DNA of 64,000 bases, from assembly GCF_000631985.1 (NCBI RefSeq), contig NZ_JFYN01000041.1:62001-126000 (forward strand), in the 5' to 3' direction. Positions 31,980 through 40,008 of this stretch are shown in pieces. The translations under genes were made by a program, and so were the position numbers. A model generated the notes under the pieces. It had not been told where the DNA came from. It saw nothing but the letters and a program-made list of their open reading frames with translations, and ran no database searches. Origin of the DNA: Pseudomonas sp. RIT288 (GTDB lineage Bacteria; Pseudomonadota; Gammaproteobacteria; Pseudomonadales; Pseudomonadaceae). How positions within the stretch are numbered: the first letter of the stretch is position 1; each line of letters opens with the position of its first letter.

Positions 31980-34469
31980 ATGGCGAAACTCCCCGACCTC
32001 GCAAAAACCTGGTTCAGCGCACGCAAATGGAAGCCGTTCGCCTTTCAAAAGCAGGTGTGGGCCGCCGTCAGACAAGGTCAGTCGGGGTTGCTGCACGCCA
32101 GCACCGGCGCTGGTAAAACCTATGCGGTGTGGTTCGCCGCGCTCAACCGCTTCGCCCGTTCAGCCGCGCCCGCAGCCACGACCAGCAAACGCAAACCCCA
32201 TAGCGAACCGCTGACCGTGTTGTGGATCACGCCGATGCGTGCTCTCGCCGCCGACACCGCACGCGCCCTGCAAGCACCGGTCAGCGATTTGCAGATTCCG
32301 TGGAGCATCGGTCTGCGTACCGGCGACACCAGCAGCGCCGAACGTGCGCGTCAGGGCCGGCGCCTGCCGACCACGCTGATCACCACCCCGGAAAGCCTGA
32401 CCCTGCTGCTCGCCCGTGCCGACGCCAAGGCTGCCTTGTCGAGCCTGCGGATGATCGTCGTCGATGAATGGCACGAACTGCTCGGCAACAAACGCGGCGT
32501 ACAGCTGCAACTGGCCCTCGCCCGCCTGCGTCATTGGCAACCGGACCTGATCGTCTGGGGCGTGTCCGCCACCCTCGGAAATCAATCCCACGCCGAACAG
32601 GTGCTGATCCCACAGGGTGGCGGCATCAGCGTGCAGGGCCAGAGCGAAAAATCACTCAAGGTCGACACCTTGATCCCACCCGCCATCGAGCGTTTTCCGT
32701 GGGCCGGGCACATCGGTCTGAAGATGCTGCCGCAAGTGGTCGCCGAACTGGACGCCTGTGCCAGCAGCCTGGTGTTCACCAACACCCGTGCGCAGTCGGA
32801 AATCTGGTATCAGGCGCTGCTCGAAGCGCGGCCGGACTGGGCCGGACTGATCGCGCTGCACCACAGTTCACTGTCCCGCGAGACCCGCGACTGGGTCGAG
32901 CAAGCGTTGAAGGACGGGCAATTGAAAGCCGTGGTCTGCACGTCGAGCCTGGATCTGGGCGTGGACTTTTTACCGGTGGAACGGGTGCTGCAAATCGGCT
33001 CGGCGAAAGGCGTGGCGCGGCTGATGCAACGCGCCGGGCGCTCCGGTCACGCGCCGGGGCGCACCTCGCGAGTGACGCTGGTGCCGACCCACAGCCTGGA
33101 GCTGATCGAAGCCGCCGCTGCAGGCGACGCCGTGGCGCAACGACTCATCGAACCGCGTCTGTCGCCGCACAAACCGCTGGATGTGCTGGTGCAGCATCTG
33201 GTCAGCATGGCGCTGGGCGGAGGCTTTATTCCCGAGGAGCTATACGAAGAAGTCCGAGGGGCCTGGGCCTATCGTGACCTCACGCCGGCAGATTGGGCCT
33301 GGGCGTTGGCTTTCGTACGTCACGGCGGGCTTTCTCTTACAGCCTATCCGGATTACCGCCGGGTCGAACCGGATGAACACGGCGTCTGGCGTGTGCCCGA
33401 TGCGCGATTGGCACGCCGTCATCGCATGAGCATTGGCACCATCGTCAGCGACGCGAGCATCAATCTGAAATTCTGGAGCAAGGGTGGTGGCGGCAAGCAG
33501 TTGGGCAGTGTCGAGGAAGGTTTTATCGCGCGGCTGAAACCGGGCGATGGCTTTCTGTTTGCCGGGCGCCTGCTGGAGTTGGTGCGGGTGGAAAACATGA
33601 CCGCGTACGTCAAACGCAGCACCGCGAAAAAAGCCGCCGTGCCGCGCTGGAATGGCGGGCGGATGCCCCTTTCCAACGAACTGGCCGCCGCCGTGGTCAG
33701 TCGTTTCACGGCGGCAGCGCGCGGTGAGTTCGTCGGCCCGGAAATGCAGGCGCTGCAACCGTTGCTGCAAACCCAGGTGCGCTGGTCGGGTCTGCCCACC
33801 TCCGCCAATCTGTTGGCCGAAGTGCTGAAATCCCGCGAGGGCTGGCACCTTTTCCTCTACCCGTTTGCCGGGCGCCAGGTCCATCTGGGGCTTGCCAGCC
33901 TGTTGGCGTGGCGCGTCAGCCAGCGCCAGCCACTGACGTTCTCGATTGCGGTCAATGATTATGGGCTGGAGTTGCTCAGCGCCACGCCAGTCGATTGGTC
34001 CGGGCAACTCGATGCGGCGCTGCTCAGCCCCGAGCATCTGTTACGCGACGTGCTGGCCAGCCTCAATGCCGGTGAGCTGGCGTTGCGGCGCTTTCGCGAG
34101 ATCGCACGGATCGCCGGGCTGGTATTCGCCGGCTATCCCGGCGCGCCGAAAAGTACCCGTCAGGTGCAGGCCTCCAGCGGATTGTTCTTCGAAGTGTTCA
34201 AGCAATACGACGCCGACAACCTGCTGCTGGCCCAGGCCGGGGAAGAAGTCCTACGGGAAGAACTGGATATTCGTCGTCTGGAACAGACATTGGAGCGGAT
34301 CAACCGGATGAAACTGGACATGCACCTGATCAAACGTCCTACACCGCTGGGTTTTCCGTTACTGGTCGAACGCATGCGCGAAAGCATGAGTTCGGAAAAA
34401 CTCGCCGACCGCATCCGACGCATGGTCGGCGACCTGGAGAAATCCGCCGACAAGGGTCAAGCCTCATGA
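31980..34469 (+). CDS. Lhr-Core DEXH-box helicase (ligase-associated)
   Basis: An 829-residue superfamily 2 helicase of the Lhr-Core type, a 3'-5' translocase. Walker A is HASTGAGKTYAVW, the DEXH box is MIVVDEWHEL (DEWH), motif III is VSATLG, and motif VI is LMQRAGRSGHAPGRTSRV. A winged-helix and Lhr-specific C-terminal half follow. It is the third member of the repair set with the exonuclease and ligase. An in-frame GTG lies 66 bases upstream in the REP edge; the ATG opening MAKLPDLAKTWF matches relatives. Its stop overlaps pdeM. Confidence 0.9.
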   Translation: MAKLPDLAKTWFSARKWKPFAFQKQVWAAVRQGQSGLLHASTGAGKTYAVWFAALNRFARSAAPAATTSKRKPHSEPLTVLWITPMRALAADTARALQAPVSDLQIPWSIGLRTGDTSSAERARQGRRLPTTLITTPESLTLLLARADAKAALSSLRMIVVDEWHELLGNKRGVQLQLALARLRHWQPDLIVWGVSATLGNQSHAEQVLIPQGGGISVQGQSEKSLKVDTLIPPAIERFPWAGHIGLKMLPQVVAELDACASSLVFTNTRAQSEIWYQALLEARPDWAGLIALHHSSLSRETRDWVEQALKDGQLKAVVCTSSLDLGVDFLPVERVLQIGSAKGVARLMQRAGRSGHAPGRTSRVTLVPTHSLELIEAAAAGDAVAQRLIEPRLSPHKPLDVLVQHLVSMALGGGFIPEELYEEVRGAWAYRDLTPADWAWALAFVRHGGLSLTAYPDYRRVEPDEHGVWRVPDARLARRHRMSIGTIVSDASINLKFWSKGGGGKQLGSVEEGFIARLKPGDGFLFAGRLLELVRVENMTAYVKRSTAKKAAVPRWNGGRMPLSNELAAAVVSRFTAAARGEFVGPEMQALQPLLQTQVRWSGLPTSANLLAEVLKSREGWHLFLYPFAGRQVHLGLASLLAWRVSQRQPLTFSIAVNDYGLELLSATPVDWSGQLDAALLSPEHLLRDVLASLNAGELALRRFREIARIAGLVFAGYPGAPKSTRQVQASSGLFFEVFKQYDADNLLLAQAGEEVLREELDIRRLEQTLERINRMKLDMHLIKRPTPLGFPLLVERMRESMSSEKLADRIRRMVGDLEKSADKGQAS

Positions 34470-35122
34470 GCGCAGCTTATCCAGTGCGCCTGGCCGGCGA
34501 AGAACTCTGGCTACTGCCGGAAAAGGCCCTGTACTGGCCAGCGCAACAGGCACTGCTGATCGCCGATGTGCATTTCGGCAAGGCTGCGGCGTACCGCAGC
34601 CTCGGCCAGCCGGTGCCGCAGGGAACCACGGCGGCGAACATCGAAGTGCTCGACCGCTTGCTGGCGAGACTGCCCTGCCGGCAGTTGATTTTCCTCGGTG
34701 ACTTTCTGCACGGCCCCGGTTCGCATGCGGCGGGCACGCTGAATGCCTTGGTCGAATGGCGCGCACGTCACGCGGATCTGCCGATGACGCTGATTCGCGG
34801 CAACCACGACAAACGTGCCGGGGATCCGCCCCTATCGTTGAACATCAGGGTAGTACCGGAACCGCTGCTGCTCGGGCCGTTTGCCCTGCAACACGAACCC
34901 GACCCGCATCCCGAACGGCATGTGCTGGCCGGGCACGTGCATCCGGTCTATCGGCTTAACGGCAAGGGGCGGCAGAGTTTGCGTCTGGCGTGTTTCCGGC
35001 TGGGCGAACGTTTGAGCCTGTTGCCGGCGTTTGGCGCGTTTACCGGCGGCTATCCGGTAGAGAAAGACGACACCTGCAGGATTTTTGTCATCGGCGACGA
35101 CGAAATATGGCCAGTCAGCTGA
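34466..35122 (+). CDS. pdeM: Ligase-associated metallophosphoesterase PdeM (MPE nuclease)
   Basis: A 218-residue binuclear metallophosphoesterase. Metal ligands are visible in LIADVHFGKAAA (DxH), FLGDFLHG (GD), LIRGNHDKRAG (GNHD) and LAGHVHPVYRL (GHxH). The P. putida relative (MPE) is a manganese-dependent endonuclease in the same four-gene cluster. It starts within the helicase stop (ATGA), so the two are coupled. A perfect 19-nt inverted repeat overlaps the last codons and the stop. Confidence 0.9.
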   Translation: MSAAYPVRLAGEELWLLPEKALYWPAQQALLIADVHFGKAAAYRSLGQPVPQGTTAANIEVLDRLLARLPCRQLIFLGDFLHGPGSHAAGTLNALVEWRARHADLPMTLIRGNHDKRAGDPPLSLNIRVVPEPLLLGPFALQHEPDPHPERHVLAGHVHPVYRLNGKGRQSLRLACFRLGERLSLLPAFGAFTGGYPVEKDDTCRIFVIGDDEIWPVS

Positions 35123-35153
35123 GGTCTTGGGCAAACCTCAGCTGACTGGCCAT
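35107..35153. repeat. Perfect 19-nt inverted repeat over the pdeM stop codon
   Basis: The arms ATGGCCAGTCAGCTGAGGT and complement flank a 9-nt loop. The left arm contains the end of pdeM. There is no T-run, so if it terminates it does so poorly; it may protect the mRNA end. It does not match the REP classes in this window. Confidence 0.8.
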
Positions 35154-35168
35154 TCATGGAGTAGCGGC

Positions 35169-35375
35169 TCAGGCCACTGGCGCGGGTGGTGGCTCGTCCG
35201 GCAGCGTCGGCTCGCCCGGCTCGGTCGGTTGTTCGTTGGGGGTGTCGGGATCAGGCTGACCAGGAATCCCGCCAGCCATGTTCAGCGGGTGGGCCAACAA
35301 GGACCAGGCCAAAACGCCAACCTGATTGGGCTCAAGCCTTGCCAGTTCGGCGGTGATATGCGGATCGATCTTCAT
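35169..35375 (-). CDS. Small proline-rich protein, unknown
   Basis: A 68-residue protein. A short N-terminal region, MKIDPHITAELARLEPNQVG, precedes a hydrophobic patch (VLAWSLLAHPLNMAGGIP), then a proline/glutamate-rich disordered tail (PDPDTPNEQPTEPGEPTLPD). The Shine-Dalgarno GAGGAGGG is strong and well spaced, which supports real translation. It is not part of a recognised family. It faces pdeM tail to tail and lies downstream of dcd on the same strand. Confidence 0.65.
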   Translation of the reverse strand: MKIDPHITAELARLEPNQVGVLAWSLLAHPLNMAGGIPGQPDPDTPNEQPTEPGEPTLPDEPPPAPVA

Positions 35376-35478
35376 GGAACCCTCCTCGGCGAAGGCCCGC
35401 TTTGCCAGAAGCAAAAACGGGCAGTACACCCCATAGAGTGTCTGCCCGCCAAAGAATTCCCGCGAACTGCCGGATGGA

Positions 35479-36045
35479 TCAGGTACGCGGCAGAGTCACG
35501 CCACGCTGGCCCTGATATTTGCCGCCGCGATCCTTGTACGAAACTTCGCACTGCTCGTCGGATTCGAGGAACAGCATCTGCGCTACGCCTTCGTTGGCAT
35601 AGATTTTCGCCGGCAGATTGGTGGTGTTGGAGAATTCCAGCGTCACGTGACCTTCCCACTCAGGCTCGAGCGGGGTGACGTTGACGATAATGCCGCAGCG
35701 CGCGTAGGTGCTTTTACCCAGGCAGATGGTCAATACGTTGCGCGGAATGCGGAAGTATTCGACGGTGCTGGCCAGGGCGAAGGAGTTCGGCGGAATGATG
35801 CAGACGTCGCTGTGAATGTCGACGAAGCTGCCGGCGTCGAAGTTCTTCGGATCGACGATCGCCGAATTGATGTTGGTGAACACCTTGAAATGGTTGGTGC
35901 AGCGCACATCGTAGCCGTAGCTCGAAACACCGTAGGAGATCACACGGCTGTCGTCGCTGCCGCGCACCTGGCGCTCGACGAAAGGCTCGATCATGCCGTG
36001 TTCCTGCGCCATGCGGCGAATCCACTTGTCCGATTTGATGCTCAT
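35479..36045 (-). CDS. dcd: dCTP deaminase
   Basis: A 188-residue trimeric deaminase that converts dCTP to dUTP for thymidylate synthesis. Standard length and motifs: ISYGVSSYGYDVRCTNHFKV, FVDIHSDVCIIPPNSFALAS, CLGKSTYARCGIIVNVTPLE with the catalytic Glu of PLEPEWEGHVTLEFSN, and GVAQMLFLESDE. The ATG opening MSIKSDKWIRRMAQEHGMIE is family standard. It is alone on the minus strand, with the cold-shock gene divergent. Confidence 0.97.
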   Translation of the reverse strand: MSIKSDKWIRRMAQEHGMIEPFVERQVRGSDDSRVISYGVSSYGYDVRCTNHFKVFTNINSAIVDPKNFDAGSFVDIHSDVCIIPPNSFALASTVEYFRIPRNVLTICLGKSTYARCGIIVNVTPLEPEWEGHVTLEFSNTTNLPAKIYANEGVAQMLFLESDEQCEVSYKDRGGKYQGQRGVTLPRT

Positions 36046-36398
36046 GGCGGGTGTCCTGAATAGCGAGGTGGAAAAAATCTGTCCGGCATCTTACCGGGCG
36101 CGCCGCCGGGTTCAAAGTCCGCGCTGCAATTCTCGCCGAACACGCAGGAAATACAGGCCCTGGCGACGAACCGTCACACCGTCGATCCCTAAAACAGAGA
36201 AACCTTCGCAAGAAACATTGGCACGTTCAGGAAAAAGGGTTAAGGTGGCGCCACTGTGTTGCTTGTGTCACTGAGAATCTCTACACGATATGTTGAATTT
36301 CGATCCAACCATCTACAAGAATTTTTCCTGCTCTTTGCACTCAGTCTCGGCCAGGGTTCTTCCTGAGTCGCAGTTATCTTTGTTCAAGGAGTTACACC
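36046..36398. other. Divergent dcd/cold-shock intergenic region
   Basis: This 353-bp gap holds no ORF that I trust. Its right third (from about 36285) is AT-rich and ends in AAGGAG seven bases before the cold-shock ATG, fitting the long structured 5' leader usual for csp genes. Promoters for both genes must lie here, but I cannot place them with confidence. Confidence 0.5.
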
Positions 36399-36608
36399 AT
36401 GTCTAATCGCCAAACCGGTACCGTTAAGTGGTTCAACGATGAAAAAGGCTTCGGCTTCATCACTCCACAATCCGGTGACGACCTGTTCGTTCACTTCAAA
36501 GCTATCCAATCCGACGGCTTCAAAAGCCTGAAAGAAGGCCAACAGGTTTCTTTCATCGCTACCCGCGGTCAGAAAGGCATGCAAGCTGAAGAAGTACAAG
36601 TTATCTAA
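36399..36608 (+). CDS. Cold-shock domain RNA chaperone, CspA family
   Basis: A 69-residue nucleic-acid binding beta-barrel. RNP1 is KGFGFI and RNP2 is DLFVHF, and TGTVKWFNDEKGFGFITPQ is the family signature. It melts RNA secondary structure and may be cold- or growth-phase-controlled. The codon usage avoids rare codons, as expected for a highly expressed gene. A long leader precedes it and a strong terminator lies 20 bp after the stop. It is monocistronic. Confidence 0.97.
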   Translation: MSNRQTGTVKWFNDEKGFGFITPQSGDDLFVHFKAIQSDGFKSLKEGQQVSFIATRGQKGMQAEEVQVI

Positions 36609-36626
36609 CTTGTAGCTTCTTTAGAA

Positions 36627-36656
36627 AAGAGCCCCGCCCTCAAGCGGGGCTTTTTT
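36627..36656 (+). terminator. Rho-independent terminator of the cold-shock gene
   Basis: The stem GCCCCGC / GCGGGGC with a 6-nt loop is followed by TTTTTT, with an A-rich left flank. Confidence 0.93.
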
Positions 36657-36684
36657 GTGGGCGTGTGTTTTTAACGGCCACAAA

Positions 36685-36738
36685 AAAGATCGCAGTCCGC
36701 GACAGCCCTCCTGTAGGAGCTGCCGCAGCTGCGATCCT
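36685..36738. repeat. Decayed class A REP
   Basis: AAAAGATCGCAGTCCGCGAC and TGTAGGAGCTGCCGCAGCTG are class A arms with several changes and a lost loop. It sits between convergent genes. Confidence 0.7.
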
Positions 36739-36749
36739 TCGTTTGTGCC

Positions 36750-37757
36750 TTACCAGGCCACGCCAAACCCTGCGGTGTAGCGGGTCTTGTTCAAATCCGC
36801 ATCCTTGGTACCACTGATGATGTCGCGTTCGGCCTTGAGGTTGAGCGACGCCCAGTCGGTGACCTTGTAGCGCAAGCCCATCTCGGCATCCAGCGCGTAG
36901 TTGGCTACGTCAGACAGCGGCTTGCCCAGTTCGCCATTGGTGAAGAACTCGACTTTCTTGCCGATCAGGTAGCGGTTGTAATCCCACTTCATGGCGACCG
37001 AATAGAAGTTGTCCTTGCCGCCATCGCTGTACTCGTAATCGGTGCGGTTGAGCAGCGAACCGAGCGAGAACGCGCCCAGTTCGTCATCCCAGAACTGGTA
37101 ACCCGGACCGGTACCGACCACGCGCTGACGCGACAGTTCTTCAACATAGTCACGCTTGTAATTCAGGCGGCCCTGCCAGAACCACTTGTCAGTCAGGAAG
37201 CGGTCGAGTGCGTATTCGGCGCGCCAGTTATTGGTGGTGACCTGCTCGTCTTGCACTTCGCGGTTGTACTCGCCCTCGGCGGTGTGCCGCCAGCGGCCAT
37301 GACGCGCAGTGGTCTTGAAGTCGATGTCGTAGTCGTCGGTGTCCTTTTCCGCCCGCTGATAATCCATCGCCAGGCCTATATTGCCTTTCCACACCAGATC
37401 CTCGACCACCGGTTTCGGTTTGAGGATCTGCTGAATGCTCGCCAGCTCCACGGTTTTCGGTGCTTCACCATTGGCCAAGGTGACCTTGCCGTCATCGGCG
37501 GCGGTCAGCGACTTGGCTTTTTCACCGTTGTAGGCGTCCTGTTTGACCAGCAGCTCCTGATCGCTTTGCAGGGTCTTGACCTCTTTCCAGTCGATGCTGA
37601 CCGCACCTGCATACTGGGTCTGAATCAGCAATTTGCCGCCATCGAAAACGGAAATCTTACCGCTCAACTTGTCACCGTTCTTCAACCAGACGGTATCGGC
37701 AAGCAGCGGCGTGGAGGCACTGAAGACAGCAAGGCACAACAAGGTTCTGGACAACAT
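36750..37757 (-). CDS. DUF481 outer-membrane beta-barrel protein (YdiY-like)
   Basis: A 335-residue exported protein. The signal MLSRTLLCLAVFSASTPLLA precedes a short SH3-like region (DTVWLKNGDKLSGKISVFDG), then the DUF481 barrel rich in alternating aromatic strands (WRAEYALDRFLTDKWFWQGR, YSVAMKWDYNRYLIGKKVEF). It ends in an aromatic residue, GFGVAW, as outer-membrane barrels do. YdiY-type proteins are acid-induced in E. coli; the role here is unknown. It is alone, divergent from the alkyltransferase-like gene. Confidence 0.85.
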   Translation of the reverse strand: MLSRTLLCLAVFSASTPLLADTVWLKNGDKLSGKISVFDGGKLLIQTQYAGAVSIDWKEVKTLQSDQELLVKQDAYNGEKAKSLTAADDGKVTLANGEAPKTVELASIQQILKPKPVVEDLVWKGNIGLAMDYQRAEKDTDDYDIDFKTTARHGRWRHTAEGEYNREVQDEQVTTNNWRAEYALDRFLTDKWFWQGRLNYKRDYVEELSRQRVVGTGPGYQFWDDELGAFSLGSLLNRTDYEYSDGGKDNFYSVAMKWDYNRYLIGKKVEFFTNGELGKPLSDVANYALDAEMGLRYKVTDWASLNLKAERDIISGTKDADLNKTRYTAGFGVAW

Positions 37758-37922
37758 AAGCGGATCGAGGGCTCAAGTTTGCGAAAAAGGTCGGCATTAT
37801 CCGTAGGAATAAGGCCCTGACAAGGACTGACCGGGCGAATTCCCTTGAGTTCATTTCTCATCTGGCCAACGAGCGATTACGCTTGAGCCCGTCGATACGA
37901 CTATTGTTCAGGAACTGCGCAG

Positions 37923-38276
37923 GTGAAAGAGCCGAATCATCCCGAGGAAAGCGAAGCGCAAATCCGACGCACGGCGCTTTACTCCACCCTTGCCCAGGTA
38001 CCTGAAGGCAAGGTGGTCAGCTATGGTCAGTTGGCTGAACTCGCGGGGTTGGGGCGCGCCGCCCGCTGGGTCGGCCGGACCCTGAGCCAATTGCCCGCCG
38101 ACACCAGGCTGCCGTGGCACCGGGTACTCGGTGCCGGCGGTCGGATCAGTCTGCCGCTGGGCAGCCCCTCGGGGGACGAACAACGGGCACGATTGCGTTC
38201 TGAAGGCGTCACCGTCCTGAACAATCGTGTGGATATTCGGCGCCATGGCTGGCGTCCGATAGAGCACAGCGGTTAG
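37923..38276 (+). CDS. Alkyltransferase-like protein (MGMT-related, Trp for Cys)
   Basis: A 117-residue member of the MGMT DNA-binding family. VVSYGQLAELAGLGRAARWV is the helix-turn-helix that reads DNA. The active-site PCHR of true O6-alkylguanine transferases reads PWHRVLG here, with Trp65 in place of the nucleophilic Cys. Such ATL proteins cannot remove the alkyl group but bind O6-alkylguanine tightly and flag it for nucleotide excision repair. It starts with GTG, preceded by AGGA. The MFS gene follows 43 bp downstream. Confidence 0.88.
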   Translation: MKEPNHPEESEAQIRRTALYSTLAQVPEGKVVSYGQLAELAGLGRAARWVGRTLSQLPADTRLPWHRVLGAGGRISLPLGSPSGDEQRARLRSEGVTVLNNRVDIRRHGWRPIEHSG

Positions 38277-38319
38277 AGTGCGCGCTTTGTTTTCGCAATC
38301 TTGAGGCAGACTTCAGCCC

Positions 38320-39879
38320 ATGCCCCGTAAAACCTGGCGCGCCGCGCTCGCCGCCTATGCCAGTCCTTCGACGCTCGTGCTGTTGTTGCTCGGTTTTGCT
38401 GCCGGCCTGCCGTACATGCTGGTGTTTTCGACGCTGTCCGTCTGGCTGCGTGAGGCCGGCGTTGCCCGTGAAACCATTGGCTACGCCAGCCTGATCGGTC
38501 TGGCATACGCCTTCAAATGGGTCTGGTCACCGCTGCTCGACCAATGGCGCCTGCCTTTATTGGGCAAGCTTGGCCGCCGCCGTTCGTGGCTGGTGCTCTC
38601 GCAGACTCTGGTGATTCTGGGCTTGATCGGCATGGGCTTCTGTGACCCGCAGAAACACCTGTCCTGGCTGATCGCCATTGCCGTTATCGTCGCTTTCGCC
38701 TCCGCCACCCAGGACATCGCGGTAGACGCCTATCGCCTGGAAATCGCCGACGATAGCCGTCAGGCCGCACTGGCCGCCAGTTACATGTCCGGCTATCGCG
38801 TCGCCGCCCTGTTGGCCACGGCGGGCGCACTGTTCTTCGCCGAAGGTTTCGGCTCCACTGGCTTCAACTATCAACATTCGGCCTGGACCGGCACCTACGC
38901 CCTGTTCGGTGTGTTGATGGTCCCTGCCCTGCTGACTTCACTGCTGATGCGCGAACCGCCAGTGCCACTGCGCACGCAGCTGCAGGCCGGCCGCTACAGC
39001 TTCGTGCATCAGCTGGCCTCGGTATTCGTGCTGATCGTGCTGCTGGTGTCGGTTCCGGCGATGTTCACCCAGCTCTACAACACCGATTTCGCCAGCGTAC
39101 TGTTCGGCCAGATGAGTCCGCTCGACTTGCTGCTCGAAGACCGCGCCTTCCTGCGCGCGATCCTTTATACCCTGCTCACCGGCCTGTGCCTGTCGACCAT
39201 GGGCCGTCGCGGCCTGGCGCCGGTACTGACCCCGGTCAACGACTTCATCCTGCGCTACCGCTGGCAGGCGTTGCTGTTGCTCGGGCTGATCGCCACCTAC
39301 CGCATGTCCGACACGGTAATGGGCGTAATGGCCAACGTGTTCTACATCGACCAGGGCTTCACCAAGGATCAGATCGCCAGCGTCAGCAAGATCTTTGGCC
39401 TGATCATGACCCTGGTCGGCGCCGGCATGGGCGGCCTGCTGATTGTGCGCTTCGGTATCCTGCCGATCCTGTTCATCGGCGGTGCGGCGTCGGCGGCGAC
39501 CAACCTGCTGTTCGTGATGCTGGCCGACATGGGGCCGAACCTGCAGATGCTGGTGGTGACCATCTCCCTCGACAACTTCAGTTCCGGGCTCGCGACCTCG
39601 GCGTTCGTCGCCTACCTGTCGAGCCTGACCAACCTCAAGTTTTCGGCCACGCAGTACGCCCTGCTCAGTTCAATCATGCTGCTGTTGCCGCGTCTGATGG
39701 GCGGTTATTCCGGGGTAATGGTCGAGAAGTTCGGCTACCACAGCTTCTTCATGATCACCGCGCTGCTCGGCGTGCCGACGCTGTTGTTGATCGCCCTGCA
39801 CTGGTTCCAGGAAAATCGCCGCGCGGGCCCGACGCCAACGCCCGAGCCTGCACCGACCTCCGTCGTCGAAGAGTCGTAG
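38320..39879 (+). CDS. ampG: AmpG-family muropeptide MFS permease
   Basis: A 519-residue inner-membrane transporter with about 14 hydrophobic segments. LLLLGFAAGLPYMLVFSTLS, LIGLAYAFKWVWSPLLDQW, the ASATQDIAVDAYRLEI block and AMNRL-like loops place it in the AmpG group, which imports anhydro-muropeptides for wall recycling and can affect beta-lactamase induction. Pseudomonads have more than one such gene; I cannot tell which paralogue this is. It lies 129 bp before proS on the same strand. Confidence 0.83.
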   Translation: MPRKTWRAALAAYASPSTLVLLLLGFAAGLPYMLVFSTLSVWLREAGVARETIGYASLIGLAYAFKWVWSPLLDQWRLPLLGKLGRRRSWLVLSQTLVILGLIGMGFCDPQKHLSWLIAIAVIVAFASATQDIAVDAYRLEIADDSRQAALAASYMSGYRVAALLATAGALFFAEGFGSTGFNYQHSAWTGTYALFGVLMVPALLTSLLMREPPVPLRTQLQAGRYSFVHQLASVFVLIVLLVSVPAMFTQLYNTDFASVLFGQMSPLDLLLEDRAFLRAILYTLLTGLCLSTMGRRGLAPVLTPVNDFILRYRWQALLLLGLIATYRMSDTVMGVMANVFYIDQGFTKDQIASVSKIFGLIMTLVGAGMGGLLIVRFGILPILFIGGAASAATNLLFVMLADMGPNLQMLVVTISLDNFSSGLATSAFVAYLSSLTNLKFSATQYALLSSIMLLLPRLMGGYSGVMVEKFGYHSFFMITALLGVPTLLLIALHWFQENRRAGPTPTPEPAPTSVVEES

Positions 39880-40008
39880 GACATTTCAGCTACGGCGGGA
39901 GGATTCCCGCCGTTGAGCCTCACCGCCGAGCGCAATCCTGTACGTCGGCAAATCTCGCCGGTACACTGCTCCGTCATTTCCAGTCATAGCAACCGACAAC
40001 GGCCAACC

